The notes: generated by a model not told the origin, from the sequence alone. DNA of 64,000 bases from Hippasteria phrygiana (GCA_037893225.1 JAZGUH010000401.1:1116001-1180000), one strand, 5' to 3'; shown: positions 11,863 through 22,660, counted from the stretch's first letter. Made by a program: numbers and translations.

Positions 11863-12277
11863 AAGGCCCCTAGTAAGGTGCAGACCGGGCATTCATTTTC
11901 ATTAATGGGCAAACATATTTCACCTTTTTTCAGGCATCTTGTCCTGCATGTCCACATTCCTGCATGTCCGTATTCCTATAAAAGTCCGAGTTATTTCAAC
12001 ATAAATCATATCTGACGTTTTCAATCCGTAGATGCACACCTCTCTTTATAGTAAGTCTTCAGACAGATAAGATGGCGAGCCTACGGGGGGAGGTGTGATC
12101 GTCTGATGGAATCTGCCCAAGAAAACAAATTACTAAAGTGTTCCCGATGGTACAACCATTGCCAAACATGCATGCCCCGATGTCTTGCACATGAAGAGAT
12201 CGATGGCTGAATCAGAACGAAAAAGAACAGTGAACAAAGTTAAAGGATTCCTAAACATGTCAACATACAAATACCCC

Positions 12278-12436
12278 TCTTCTGCCCTCACTATGCGTTT
12301 GCGTACACAGCTATGCAGAGGTTAAACACTCTCCCAAAAGTAGCCAGAGACGTGAGTCAAGTTTAGGCGTTTAATGGAAGCGGTGTTTAACCTCTGCATA
12401 GCTGTGTACGCAAACGCATAGTGAGGGCAGAAGAGT
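12278..12436. repeat. Rearranged 5' LTR end: 50-bp perfect inverted arms
   Basis: The left arm starts TCTTCTGCCCTCACTATGCG. The right arm (about 12386-12434) is its inverse, ending CGCATAGTGAGGGCAGAAGA. The left arm continues as the inverse of 17756-17865, so 108 bp or more of LTR 3' end is present backwards here. The right arm is in normal LTR orientation and leads straight into the gag leader. Confidence 0.85.
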
Positions 12437-12552
12437 GAAAAGATTGACGCTACACCCCGAAAACATCTACATGTAAGTTGGCTGGTATCACACTGCAACA
12501 CTGCTCAACCATATCGTCTGCTCCAAGGCCTGGTGATTCACAAAACTTGGAC

Positions 12553-14004
12553 ATGCGTTCAAAGCGTGGACCCCCATCTTTATCTTCACGACACTCAATC
12601 ATGTCCAACGTCAGCTTGGCTGCAGCAGAGGCACGCGCTAAAGCAGAGGCCGCACGCACGAGAGCTGATTACACCAGGCGTCAGATCGAGATGAAGGTGG
12701 AACGCGCACGGCTTGACGCTATGCTGACTGCCTTGCAGGAAGAGGGTGAAGCTGAATCTGCATTAGCTGCTGCCAAGGCACTGGAGGCAGCTGCCCAGAC
12801 CGAAGTAACGAAGGACAGAGCAAGCATCGCTAGTCCTCCGGTACTTCCAGCTGAACCTGCACAACGCACAGAAGAGTACGTGAAGGCGCATTTTGATCAC
12901 CAAGATTTTCCCATCAACCAGGCCGATCAGAAGGACGACCCCAACCATAACGGACACTCGCATCCACAAAATGTTGCTGTTCAGCCTCAGGTCCCTCTAC
13001 CTCCTCAACTTCCTCAGAAATTTCCTGGCTGTTATGCTCCGCCCCCTCAGGCTACTGTTCCAACGCCATTGTCACACCCCCCACGCCATTCCAATGTGGC
13101 TGATCATCAATTTGATGTCAACAGCGTGTCAAACCGATATCTACCTACTCATTCAGATTTTTCCGACCTCATTGCCCACCTTTCTCGTCGAGACCTTCTC
13201 TCAGCTGGACCTAAGGTTTTCGACAATCGGCCAGAGAACTATCTGTCATGGAAGGCCAGTTTCCGCAATGTCACACGAGGACTGAACTTCAAACCCAGTG
13301 AGGAGCTGGATCTACTTACCCGGTGGCTTGGTGGAGAATCACTTCAGCATGCTATGAGGATCAGAGCGGTGCACATAAACAACCCTTTGGGTGGCCTGAA
13401 CATGGTGTGGGAAAGGTTGGATAAGAAGTACGGGTCCCCAGAAGCCATCGAGGCACCTCTCTTCTCGCGGTTGGAGCAGTTTCCTAAGATAGGAAATAGG
13501 GATTATCCCAGACTCCAAGAGCTTGCAGACCTCCTCACAGAAGTCAATGCAGCAAAGCTTGAGGGCAGCTTACCAGGTCTTAGCTACTTGGACACCGCCA
13601 GAGGGACAAACCCAATTGTGGAGAAGCTCCCTCACTATCTCCAGGAGAAGTGGTTAACTCAGGGCTCTTTGTACAAGAAAAACCATAGAGTCCCATTCCC
13701 GCCTTTCTCATTCTTTGTTGACTTTGCGTACTCACAGGCTGAGATGAGGACTGATCCAAGCTTTGCATTCCACGCCTCCAGTGTGATGACCTCTCCGGTT
13801 GAGAAGCACACACCAAACCCGTTCAAGCCTAAATCCTCAATCGGCGTTCACAAGACTGCAGTGGAAACACCCACAGCTCCGTCATCTGACTCCAGTAAAC
13901 AGCTGGAGCCAGATAAGCAGTGTCCCATCCACAAGAAGCCCCACTCCTCAGAAAGTGTCGATGGTTCAGAGGGAGGCCACTTGAGGAAAGGAAGGCTTTC
14001 CTGA
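12553..14004 (+). pseudogene. BEL/Pao Gag polyprotein (frameshifted near its zinc knuckles)
   Basis: One frame runs from the ATG at 12553 (a second in-frame ATG lies at 12601) to 14004. It begins with an Ala/Glu/Arg-rich coiled-coil-like region (SLAAAEARAKAEAARTRAD). It then has a Pro/Gln-rich linker, and then the typical BEL Gag core with NRPENYLSWKASFRN and the LTRWLGGESLQHAM and VWERLDKKYGSP blocks. The CPIHKK motif that precedes the zinc knuckles is at about 13921. Near 13943 the homologous text moves to another frame by one base. That frame encodes LRKCRWFRGRPLEERK and the knuckles, so the last residues of this ORF are out of frame. In life Gag would package the element's RNA into cytoplasmic particles. 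Confidence 0.85.
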
Positions 14005-14960
14005 AAGAGCATGCCATATGTTACAGGTGCTGCGCTTCTACTACCCATCAGGCTAAAGAATGCAAGCTTGACATTCGCTGTGCAGAGTGTGACAGTGATC
14101 GTCATGTGTCCGCCCTCCATGCTGGCCCACCCCCTTGGACAAACGAGGATCCCTCACCTATGGAGAACCATGGCGGGGAGGAAGCCAGTACAGAACCTCC
14201 TGTAGCCACCTCAAACTACACGGAGGTTTGTGGAGAAGGTCTGCAGGGAAAATCGTGTTCCAAGATTTGTCTGGCTAACACGTATCCAGAGGGGCAACCT
14301 GAAAAGATGAGGAAGGTGTATGTGGTGCTAGACGACCAAAGCAGTCACTCGCTCGCTCGCTCCAGCTTCTTTGACATGTTTGGTATCTAAGGAGACACTT
14401 CCCCCTACACACTCCACACGTGTTCAGGCACTACGGGTGCTCATGGAAGACGAGCAAGCGACTTCATAATACAATCAGCAGATGGTGAAGTTCAGCTGTC
14501 GTTGCCATCACTCATCGAGTGTGATTCCATTCCAAACAATCGTGACAATATTCCAACTTCAGAGGCCGCAAATCATCATTCTCATCTGAAGACCATCGCC
14601 CACAAGATCCCACCATGTGATCCTAAAGCCGAGATCCTCCTGCTGCTAGGCAGAGATGTCATACAGGCCCACAAGGTTCTCAGTCAATGCAACGGACCTC
14701 ACAACGCGCCTTACGCTCAACGCCTGGCCTTGGGTTGGGTAATAGTGGGAGATGTATGCATCAGGGGAGCTCACAAGCCTGCTGTTCGACTCTACAAGAC
14801 CAGCATTCCTGACAACGGCTGTCCCAGTTATCTCGCGCCATTTGAAGGCAAGAAACCTGCGATGCAGGAGCTGCCCTTCCCACAGCCGACTGAGTCCAGC
14901 GTGGATGATGTGACTCTGGAGGAGAAACAGGCACTCTCGAGGCAGGGGTCGCACACCGAG
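13944..14960 (+). pseudogene. BEL/Pao Gag C-terminus, aspartic protease and start of Pol
   Basis: This frame continues the gag ORF after the one-base shift. It holds two zinc-binding motifs, CYRCCASTTHQAKEC (C-x2-C-x5-H-x4-C) and CAECDSDRHVSALH. Next comes the BEL protease block VYVVLDDQSSHSLARSSFF, where DDQS stands in place of the usual DTG. A TAA stop interrupts at 14388-14390. The same frame then resumes with YTLHTCSGTTGAHGRRAS, SLPSLIECDSIPNNR and AEILLLLGRDVIQAHKV, then APYAQRLALGWVIVGDVC. These are standard BEL Pol N-terminal landmarks. The frame runs to 14960, where a MITE is inserted. RT motifs, expected soon after, are absent. Confidence 0.85.
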
Positions 14961-15018
14961 CAGTGTTGTAGTCGAGACCCCGAAGTCCGAGACCGAGACC
15001 AAGACCGAGACCTGATAG

Positions 15019-15049
<31 letters not shown>

Positions 15050-15718
15050 AGACCGAGACCGAGACCGAGACCTAATGGCCCGAGACCGAGACCGAGACCT
15101 CGAGACCTTGTATGTCATTTACATAATAAAAGAATGCAAAAAGATCACAAATTTCCATATGCATTAGCCTATGTGCAAAGGAGTATACATGTACATGTAC
15201 AAGTAAACCGTATTTATTGACATCAAGAATAAGGCTGCGGTTACACGGTTAACTGACCATTTATCCGGTTACATGTTTACATTACATGTATATCGACATC
15301 TTGACTCGAAAAAACAATGTCCAGCTGTACTAGAAACGACCGCGATGGCTTTAAGCGGTATAGAGTACACGCCGCTGATCGTAATACCACACGTACACGT
15401 AGTTCGTGTATTTGAGCATGTCGTTCCCAACTTCCCATACGTACATGAAGCTAATGCGCTACATGTACGTTTGGGCACGCGTACACGGCAAAGAAACGAG
15501 GTTGTCATCATGTCATGTACTGCACGTTTATAAATCTGTAGTCGAGTAGAGCGTACTGTAATCGATTCTGTAAACAAGAAGTTGTCATATACTGCACAAT
15601 TATACATCTCGAGTCGAGTCGAGTCGAGCGTGCTGTAATCGATTCTGCACATGTGCTGTTTGTATACAATATTGGTGGTCTCGATACCGAGACCAGCAAA
15701 ATACCGAGACCACGGGGT

Positions 15719-15751
<33 letters not shown>

Positions 15752-15841
15752 ACAGGGTACCGAGACCGAGACCGAGACCAGGAAAAACTGGTCTCGAGAC
15801 CGGTCTCGAGACCGAGACCGGTCTCGAGACCTACAACACTG
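14961..15841. mobile_element. hAT-type MITE, 881 bp, 8-bp target duplication, rich in GAGACC hexamers
   Basis: Ends are CAGTGTTGTAGTCGAGACC and the inverse GGTCTCGAGACCTACAACACTG. ACACCGAG is duplicated outside (14953-14960 and 15842-15849). An 8-bp duplication with CAGTG ends fits the hAT superfamily. The subterminal regions (about 14980-15107 and 15682-15835) are arrays of CCGAGA hexamers in inverse orientation. The middle (15110-15680) has no transposase. Removing the element plus one duplication restores a single reading frame in the host retrotransposon. Confidence 0.9.
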
Positions 15842-15849
15842 ACACCGAG

Positions 15850-16377
15850 GCAGACCAATACTTGAACCTACCGATCCATTCAATCCACAGCTCGCCGCTG
15901 ACTCCCACCAAGCTTGTAGAGAAGAAACCCATGAAAAGAGTCAACTCTGTCTACGATCCCACCGAGATGGTCACCACGACCAAGGAGGGATCCCAGAAGA
16001 TTGCCAAACCCTCCAAGGAGCATTGCCAAAGGGGCCGATGTCTGAGCCATCCCGCGACTATCGCCTTTATCGTTCTCTTGGTAGCCATTATGATCGTTGC
16101 TGTAGCCCCGATCTGGTTGAGCAAAATTGAGACACCAACCTCGCTCGGAAGTCAACACAAACAAGTTCAGCCAACTTCCAAAGTCACTGATTCTCCAGCC
16201 ACAACTCCTTTCCCCCATGGCTTCATTCCCGAAAAGCGACTGCGAACGGCAAATGATCATCAGAATCAGACGATCGAGGAGTTGAAGACAAACATGAAAA
16301 TGGTGCCCGAACCAACTGTATCAACAAGGTTCAGCACAGTCTGTCCAACCTGGAGCAAAAGTCTAGCCGTGACCTAG
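15850..16377 (+). pseudogene. Membrane-anchor ORF downstream of truncated BEL Pol
   Basis: About 175 codons remain open in the frame that continues from 14960 once the MITE is removed. Features seen are a basic stretch (KLVEKKPMKR), a CQRGRC motif and then one long hydrophobic segment (TIAFIVLLVAIMIVAVAPIW) at roughly 16057-16116. A Thr/Pro/Ser-rich tail and one potential N-glycosylation site (NQT) follow. This would suit a type II or envelope-like membrane protein, as some BEL elements carry an extra env-like ORF. I recognise no family. The fusion to Pol looks like the scar of a large internal deletion. The stop codon at 16375 lies just before the minisatellite. Confidence 0.45.
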
Positions 16378-16408
16378 TGGAGGTCAACCACACCCTCTAC
16401 GTTGAGCT

Positions 16409-16710
16409 GGACACCAGCAACTGGACACCAGCAACTGGACACCAGCAACTGGACACCAGCAACTGGACACCAGCAACTGGACACCAGCAACTGGACACCA
16501 GCAACTGGACACCAGCAATTGGACACCAGCAACTGGACACCAGCAACTGGACACCAGCAACTGGACACCAGCAACTGGACACCAGCAACTGGACACCAGC
16601 AACTGGACACCAGCAACTGGACACCAGCAACTGGACACCAGCAACTGGACACCAGCAACTGGACACCAGCAACTGGACACCAGCAACTGGACACCAGCAA
16701 CTGGACACCA
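16409..16710 (+). repeat. 14-bp minisatellite, about 21.5 copies
   Basis: The unit GGACACCAGCAACT is repeated almost perfectly; one unit has ATT in place of ACT near 16517. Because 14 is not a multiple of three and the unit contains no stop in any phase, several frames on both strands stay open for over 100 codons. These ORFs are artefacts of the repeat. It lies inside the BEL element. Confidence 0.95.
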
Positions 16711-17755
16711 CAATGGAGAACAGAGACTGTTCTTGAGACTTAGGACTAAAGTTGTTTTCCTGCTTGCCATAGACTCCGTCAAGTAAACGGAAGTTTCCAC
16801 ATTGAACATTTGAACTTTTGCTCATGTACCCCGTCTTTAATTATTCGTCGTGTTTTTAGGTTTGGCATCTTACATATGCCAGGCGGGGAGTGTTCTGCCC
16901 CGGCAGCTTCGTCCGCTCTAATATGTTTAGCGCCCTCTGGTGTTTGCTTTTTGTACTTACCCAGCGTTTTTGATATCTTTACCTTTTGTATCAACATTTG
17001 ATAGTTTGTCCAGAAAGCAGTAATTTTGCAGCTCTTATAGTTCCTTAGATGCCCTTCAGAAGCACAATCTGTAAGCATCTTATTCCTTATTTTGTGGTGT
17101 GTAGCATTTACTAGCTCGTTCACTATATTTTGGTATTTAAGGCTAGTTCTTTGACATTGTGGTTTGTGTCATTTACGCCCAGAGCACATGAACATAGTGT
17201 CATGCGATCATACGTGCATTGCGTGCACGCCGGGTGTTTCAACTGGGGTTATTGTGTACATTATTGCTTGGTTTCTCAAGGATAATTTCTAGTTCAGCAC
17301 ATGTCATGCATAAGGAGATCCATGTACATTTGCCTGTGTGGGCCCTGTGGGGTCACTATTCCTTATATTTATTGTTTGAGGGAGTATTCCAAGTTTCATT
17401 CAGACTGGTGTATTCTTACCGGCGATCTGTGGCTATTCTTAGGGTAGACTTGTCTTAGTCCTCCGGCTTGTTTCACATGTTATGCCACTGTCTGTATTTT
17501 GATTCTTTATTGAAAGGGATTATTCAGGCTATTATCTTCCCAGTTGGCTTGCCGGGATTTATTGTACATGTATTGGTCATCGATAGTAAATTAGGTATTT
17601 TCTCTCCTGTTATCGGTTGTCCATTAATTAAGTATGGTTTTTCATAAATTAGACATGGGGTTCAGTACTTTCTAGATTATTTCTGCAGTTTATTGCTCCA
17701 ACTGTTGTATTTCCTAGGACTCAAAATGTGTTCTGTATTTGTTTGTTTACAGTTT
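16711..17755 (+). other. 3' non-coding part of the BEL element, including probable 3' LTR body
   Basis: No ORF of note. The 3' LTR should occupy the right-hand part, but its left border cannot be set because the 5' LTR is mostly missing or rearranged. Confidence 0.5.
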
Positions 17756-17865
17756 CACACCGCTTCCATTAAACGCCTAAACTTGACTCACGTCTCTGGC
17801 TACTTTTGGGAGAGTGTTTAACCTCTGCATAGCTGTGTACGCAAACGCATAGTGAGGGCAGAAGA
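17756..17865 (+). repeat. 3' end of the BEL 3' LTR
   Basis: This 110-bp stretch is present in inverse orientation at 12278-12387. Its last 50 bp are also present in direct orientation at 12386-12435. It is followed by the ACCCC target duplication. Confidence 0.85.
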
Positions 17866-18034
17866 ACCCCTATTTTTTTTCTTTTTTAAACTTAAAACAA
17901 AACCAAAGATAAAAAAAGTAGCTGGCTAACGTTTCTAACAAGAAACAAACATGTAAGGAACACACATGCAAGAGGGGGGTGGGTGGAGAAACACAAAAGA
18001 GAGATTATGGACCAAAGGAGAGTGTCAGTGGGTG

Positions 18035-18462
18035 CAGTGGCGTAGCCAGGCTTTTCCTAGACGGGGGAAAACGGGGGTATACCCAGCACGATATGGGGCA
18101 GAGGGGTACCCTTCTTTTGTCCCTATACCCTACACACTCCAGACTATTGTTACCTAACACATCCCCCCTAGACATCTGTAAATATTTCCTGAGATTCCGG
18201 GAACACAATGACTAACACAAAAGAGTTGGGGGGAGGGGGGGGGGTTCCCTCTGCCCCATATCGTGTATCATATGAACGGGGGGCATGGCTATTTTCAAGG
18301 AGGGAAATTCGACTTTGTTAAATAGGTCCACGCTAGTAACGCATATCTGCACACTACAGATGGCGACACCCCCCCCCCCCCCCCCATCCCAATTTTCCAG
18401 AGGGGGGAGGGGGGAGAGTTCCCACAGGGGAAGTCCCCCCCTCCCCCTTGGCTACGACACTG
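18035..18462. mobile_element. hAT-type MITE, 428 bp, 8-bp target duplication
   Basis: Ends are CAGTGGCGTAGCCAGG and the inverse CCTTGGCTACGACACTG. The flanking 8-mers AGTGGGTG (18027-18034) and AGTGGTTG (18463-18470) match at seven of eight bases. No coding capacity. It contains poly-C and poly-G runs and an inner MITE at 18088-18268. Confidence 0.75.
18088..18268. mobile_element. CACGATATGGGG-ended MITE, copy 1 (nested)
   Basis: Ends CACGATATGGGGCAGAGGG and inverse CCCTCTGCCCCATATCGTG. The interior (CCTACACACTCCAGA, GAGATTCCGGGAACACAATG) matches 42430-42621 in inverse orientation, so it is a mobile unit independent of the surrounding hAT-type MITE. Confidence 0.75.
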
Positions 18463-19079
18463 AGTGGTTGAACATCAAGTACAGAGAGGTAAGGGACAGC
18501 AAGGAACAAAGGAGTGTGGTTAGGTTAAGGATGAAAGAGGGGAGGGATGGAGATGAGAGGAACGAAGCTGCGGAAGGGGAACAAATATGAGGTGGTAATT
18601 GGGCAATAGAAGGAACAGAGGGATGTGGCAAGGCTTAACGGAAAAGGGAAAGACATCCAAGTGGGCAAGAAACCCCAAGAGTGTTTGCCAAGAGGATTAT
18701 CTGTAAACAAATGACAATGGAGGAAATTAAGAGTTAATAATTCCCTTCCTGGATGTTGAGACCATGTGGTTGAATAGTCTGAAGACGTTTCGTCCACACT
18801 TTCTCCCTACTGAGGCAAACTTAGTCCTTGCGGTGGCCAAGTGATTCTATGCCCTGTATAAGCATATCAGAAATGGAATGGTTAGGCAAGTTGAAGTAGT
18901 GACCATCAGGGGTGTCCATTTTCTTGGTATTCACAGTCGATCGATGGCCATAAAAACGCTTTTTGTACATTTGTACATTTGAATTCGCATACCGGTACGC
19001 ATTAGTAATTTCTTGTCGGTTCGGACCATTTACATTTTTTGTAGTCTGATTCGTAATATTTATTGAACCTGCAATTCGG

Positions 19080-19345
19080 ACTTTCGAACCTTCTTGTTAA
19101 TTCGGACTATCGAACATTCGGATTATTTAACCTTATTCTCTTTTCAGACTAATGGGCCCTTTGGACTGTCGAACCTTCCGACTATCGAACCTTAGGACTA
19201 TCGAACCTTCGGACTATCGAACCTTCGGACTATCGAACCTTCGGACTATCGAACCTTCGGAGTATTTACGAACCTTCGGACTAACAAACCTTCGGACTAA
19301 CGAACCTTCGGACTAATAACACTTCGTACTAAAGAACCTTCGGTC
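19080..19345 (+). repeat. 16-bp tandem repeat (GAACCTTCGGACTATC)
   Basis: About 12 or more copies, degenerate at both edges and near-perfect at 19180-19265. Non-coding. Confidence 0.85.
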
Positions 19346-19364
19346 AATCGGGCTGTCACCGTTT

Positions 19365-21916
19365 GGGCAAAAAAAACATTGTTTGGTTGTCCTCCACACC
19401 CCTTCGCCAGTGGGGGGCGAATGAGCACATTCCCCGGAAGTCCAACTTCAAACCATACACAAAGTAAAACAACCACACACATGTTGACAAAGGCCGATAA
19501 ACAGTTTAATATACGTAATACGGCTGCCTCTTCAGCGATGGCTGCCGGGTCCTTCACTCCATCCGAACAACACATACCGTAGCCCAAAGGCTGCCAGTGA
19601 TGCTGACACTATCTCCTGGGGCTCAATGTCACTATATGGACCACTTTTTGGTGGACGCGACCTTTGTGTGTTTCAGCTGTATTTGTGCTGGCTCAACATT
19701 CGACCAAAAAGCCTCAAGAAGTTTCGATGCGGTAGCCACACTGCACATACAATCAAACAAGACTTTTACACCCAGTTTGCAATGAATGCTTAGCGTGTAT
19801 TAAAGACGCCATCTTGGCTTCCTCTGTGCATTTGATGCATTTTTTGTTTGAATATTTATTATTTAATCGTTTGTGTAAATATACAACAACAACATTCCAA
19901 ACTAAATATTAAAATATATACACTGTAAAAACGTTGGGCAAGGAAAAATTTGGCAAATATGATTTACCCAGAGGTTGGTAATTTTTGGTACAAATGTTGG
20001 TAATTTTCTAAAAATATTACCCAACACCAGGTGCTCTAAATTGTTGAAATACGTTTGATAAAAAAATGTGTAAAATTTGACCAAATCTTTCATAACTCAA
20101 TTACCCCAACTGAGTTACCTTTTCACTGGTCTGTTTGTGTCAAACGTTTGGTCATGATGAAGGTTCTAAAATGTGACGAATTAGGAAAAACTAAGCTAAC
20201 AATGGATTTAACCTGTCAAAATCTACTTGGTGAAGAAAGTTCAGGCTCGCTGCTTAGTGTTTGAAGCAGAGAATAAACCCCACATTTGTTCATTAAACCT
20301 ATATAAACTATACATTGATTTAACTTGAGCACTTCAATACGTTTCGGAAAGAAATTTGGCAATCCTGCAAAAAAGCTTCCAAATATTGGTGTGGATTTGA
20401 CCAATTTCTGGGTTTTGGGAGAGTAGCGCGTACAAAGGTATAACTTGTTACATTTATCGCGCGCCTTATGCACGTGCGACCAGTCTGCTGGGTTACCGTG
20501 CACACATCACATCGAGTAATGGTCGGTGAGTAGAGCTGTCTGTACGCTCTCTCGTCTCGGTTTAACTTCAAGTTGAAACTGCCCCAAAATATCTCATCTT
20601 GTGAGCTGGCTTACGAATGTTTGACAAGATATTTTATTAAGGTGATCAGTGATTCACATAGGCCACAATGTCTTCGATTGTAATCTGTATTTTGGACAAC
20701 ATGACAACTACTTCGTAGTACCATGGCTCGAGTAGGCGGCTGGCCGCCTGGGCGGTTGTTCTACAGGCAACTATAACTGATTGATGTGAGGCTTTTATCC
20801 ATTACTTGTGCACTGTGATCATGATGTTAATGTTGGTGAAGGTGACTGTAATGTATTTGAAAGTAACGCTAACAAGACCCGGGATCAGCATATTTAGACT
20901 TAAAGCCAACTTGAGAAACCATCACGGCATCGGAAAACGTTCTCTAGACTTCGAGTTGATTAAACATAAATATAAAAACAAATAAAGAGACATCATAAAT
21001 TTGTTAAGAAACAAAAGACCAATCAATGATAAAAGAGGGCCCCATTTGTGGGGAAAAAGCTTTGACCAATAAAATATGGAAATCAAGAGACCATATATTG
21101 TTCAAAATAAAATAACCAATAAAATCCACAACATGCATGATCAACTGTTTTGGTGAAAGCTCGTGGACCAACCATTTGGTGAAGCGCTTATGCCCAACTT
21201 CCGGTCACAACGGCTTGCTAAAGACAGTTGGGAAGTTTCTGACCAGAAGTTGGGAAGTTGATATTTGTACCAATTTTGGGGGAAGAAATTGGTCAAACTT
21301 TGCCCAACTTTTATTTACAGTGTAGTGATTAAAGAATATAATTAGAAAAATGTTGAGATTATATTTTTTCATAAGTCTATTTCTCAAAATGCGATTTTCA
21401 TAACATTTTAGCCTCGTGCGTTATACATGCGCGCACTGTGGCCACTTCTTAGGATTTTTCCCAAGATCTTGGGAATTTTTGTGTGAAAAATATGGATTGA
21501 ACATCTGCAAAGTGCGTATTCCGATGCTCTTTGCACAGTGCTTCCCATCGCCTTGGGAATTCTGGGGAATTTTACTGGATGAATCTTAGGAATTTGAAAT
21601 TTGATGAGTGGCCACGCTGCATTTGTGTATTTCTGTACCGCGTGTATTTCCATCGAGATATTTATTGTGCGAAGTCACACACTGATAGAATATGAACTTT
21701 CAAACTCTGGAGTAAAAGGTAGGGTCGTGTTTGTGCATTACAAATAACAAAATAAAGATGGAAACAAGATCAGATTGGAACGAATCAACCAGTGAAATGA
21801 ATTCGAGTTTGGGGATGAAATTTAGAAAAGAAATATTTTGAAAACAAATATTTGTTGGCGCGGTCTGAAAAATAGGGGCGGGCGGTCGAGGACAACCAAA
21901 CAATTTTTGTTGGGCC
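19365..21916. mobile_element. Harbinger-like non-autonomous element, copy 2, split by a 1.4-kb insertion
   Basis: This is the inverse of 7388-8561. It shares the ends with TTTGGTTGTCCTC and the interior phrases GAGTGGCCACGCTGC and GCCTTGGGAATTC, and ends GTTGGGCC followed by TTA. The left end is degraded, so the target duplication is not clear there. Removing the insertion at 19921-21322 leaves about 1.15 kb, the same length as copy 1. Confidence 0.8.
19921..21322. mobile_element. TA-flanked DNA transposon (Tc1/mariner-like ends), 1402 bp, no transposase
   Basis: Ends CACTGTAAAAACGTTGGGCAA and inverse TTGCCCAACTTTTATTTACAGTG, with further imperfect inversion up to about 75 bp including GGTACAAAT. 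TA is duplicated at 19919-19920 and 21323-21324. Copy 1 of the host repeat (reverse strand near 7965) shows the undisturbed site ATATATAGTGATT, so the borders are exact. The interior has no recognisable ORF. Confidence 0.85.
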
Positions 21917-22206
21917 TTATTTCGGTGTTTTTTGTATACACGTTTGCTCGTCACATTCACCCGACGGCTCTTGTATGTCCTTTCTGAACGCTATTGTTGG
22001 GTCCCTGTCATACGGTACGTACATGTATTTTGTATCTGTATCTGTGTAGCTCACCCGGAAAATTGTCTATCTGGATACATCTAATCTAGTCTTGGTCAAC
22101 ACGTTCGACGCTGGAGTCCGTGCTGATAGTATCCGCGCGCGGCCGACGGGCCGTCTTGAGGCCGGTCGACCGGTCTCCCAAATGTTAGTTTTGCCCAGAG
22201 TTCGCA

Positions 22207-22262
22207 AGTTCGAATCCCGCTCCTGCCAGTTTATTTGTTCACTTTGAAAATGTATTCAATTT
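22207..22262 (+). mobile_element. SINE fragment (tRNA-like 3' part)
   Basis: Contains the B-box-like AGTTCGAATCCCGCTCC, then TGCCAGTTTATTTGTTCA, the same sequence that follows the tRNA-like head at 53045-53117. The 5' half is missing. Confidence 0.6.
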
Positions 22263-22469
22263 TACCTAGTCAGTTTCCCTTGTGGTTTGTTTGACGAATT
22301 ATAAGTTAAAAATCATCGCCCCTAATGTCCAAAGCCTTATTAGGGCGTCCCTTTCTATTTCTTTGGTTCTCGTTTCCGACCGACCTACCCTATTTTTGGT
22401 TTCCGACTGTAGGAAAAAGAAAACTTTTTTAAGCCGCCGACCCTATCTGGAGTTTCCTACCAAGAAAAA

Positions 22470-22660
22470 ATATAATTTTGTTCATAGTGAACAAAGAAAC
22501 TGGCAGGAGCGGGATTCGAACCTGCGGCCTCCGGGTTACCGTACCGGCGCTCTACCAACTGAGCTATCTTGCCCTATGTTGGCTGTCTCCCAGATTGTCA
22601 GTATCTTTGTTCCGGTGGGCGCTAGTCAGAAGTCATAAACGCAGAATGCCGTATTTTACG
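22470..22660 (-). mobile_element. tRNA-derived SINE, minus strand
   Basis: Minus-strand reading gives GGGCAAGATAGCTCAGTTGG, a D-arm, and GGTTCGAATCC, a perfect B box (22512-22522). It matches the SINE at 52899-53143, including the upstream phrase GCGCTAGTCAGAAGTC. The anticodon loop has C where tRNAs have U33, so it is a SINE head and not a functional tRNA. Confidence 0.75.

Larger units (their letters stand above)
12278..17865 (+). mobile_element. Defective BEL/Pao LTR retrotransposon with inverted termini
   Basis: A 5.6-kb element carries BEL/Pao gag, protease and the start of pol. It is flanked by the 5-bp direct repeat ACCCC (12273-12277 and 17866-17870), the size expected for retroviral-type integration. 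Its right end is a normal-looking LTR 3' end. Its left end is an inverted copy of that same LTR end, followed by a direct copy of the last 50 bp. RT, RNase H and integrase are missing. The coding region carries one frameshift, one stop and an 881-bp MITE insertion, so it is dead and could only have moved with help. Confidence 0.85.

Noticed and set aside
16409..16710. Several long ORFs with 14-residue repeats on both strands
   Set aside because: They come from the stop-free 14-bp minisatellite and have no independent coding support.
19173..19373. Short + strand ORFs over the GAACCTTCGGACTATC repeats
   Set aside because: Tandem repeat translation without domain or context.
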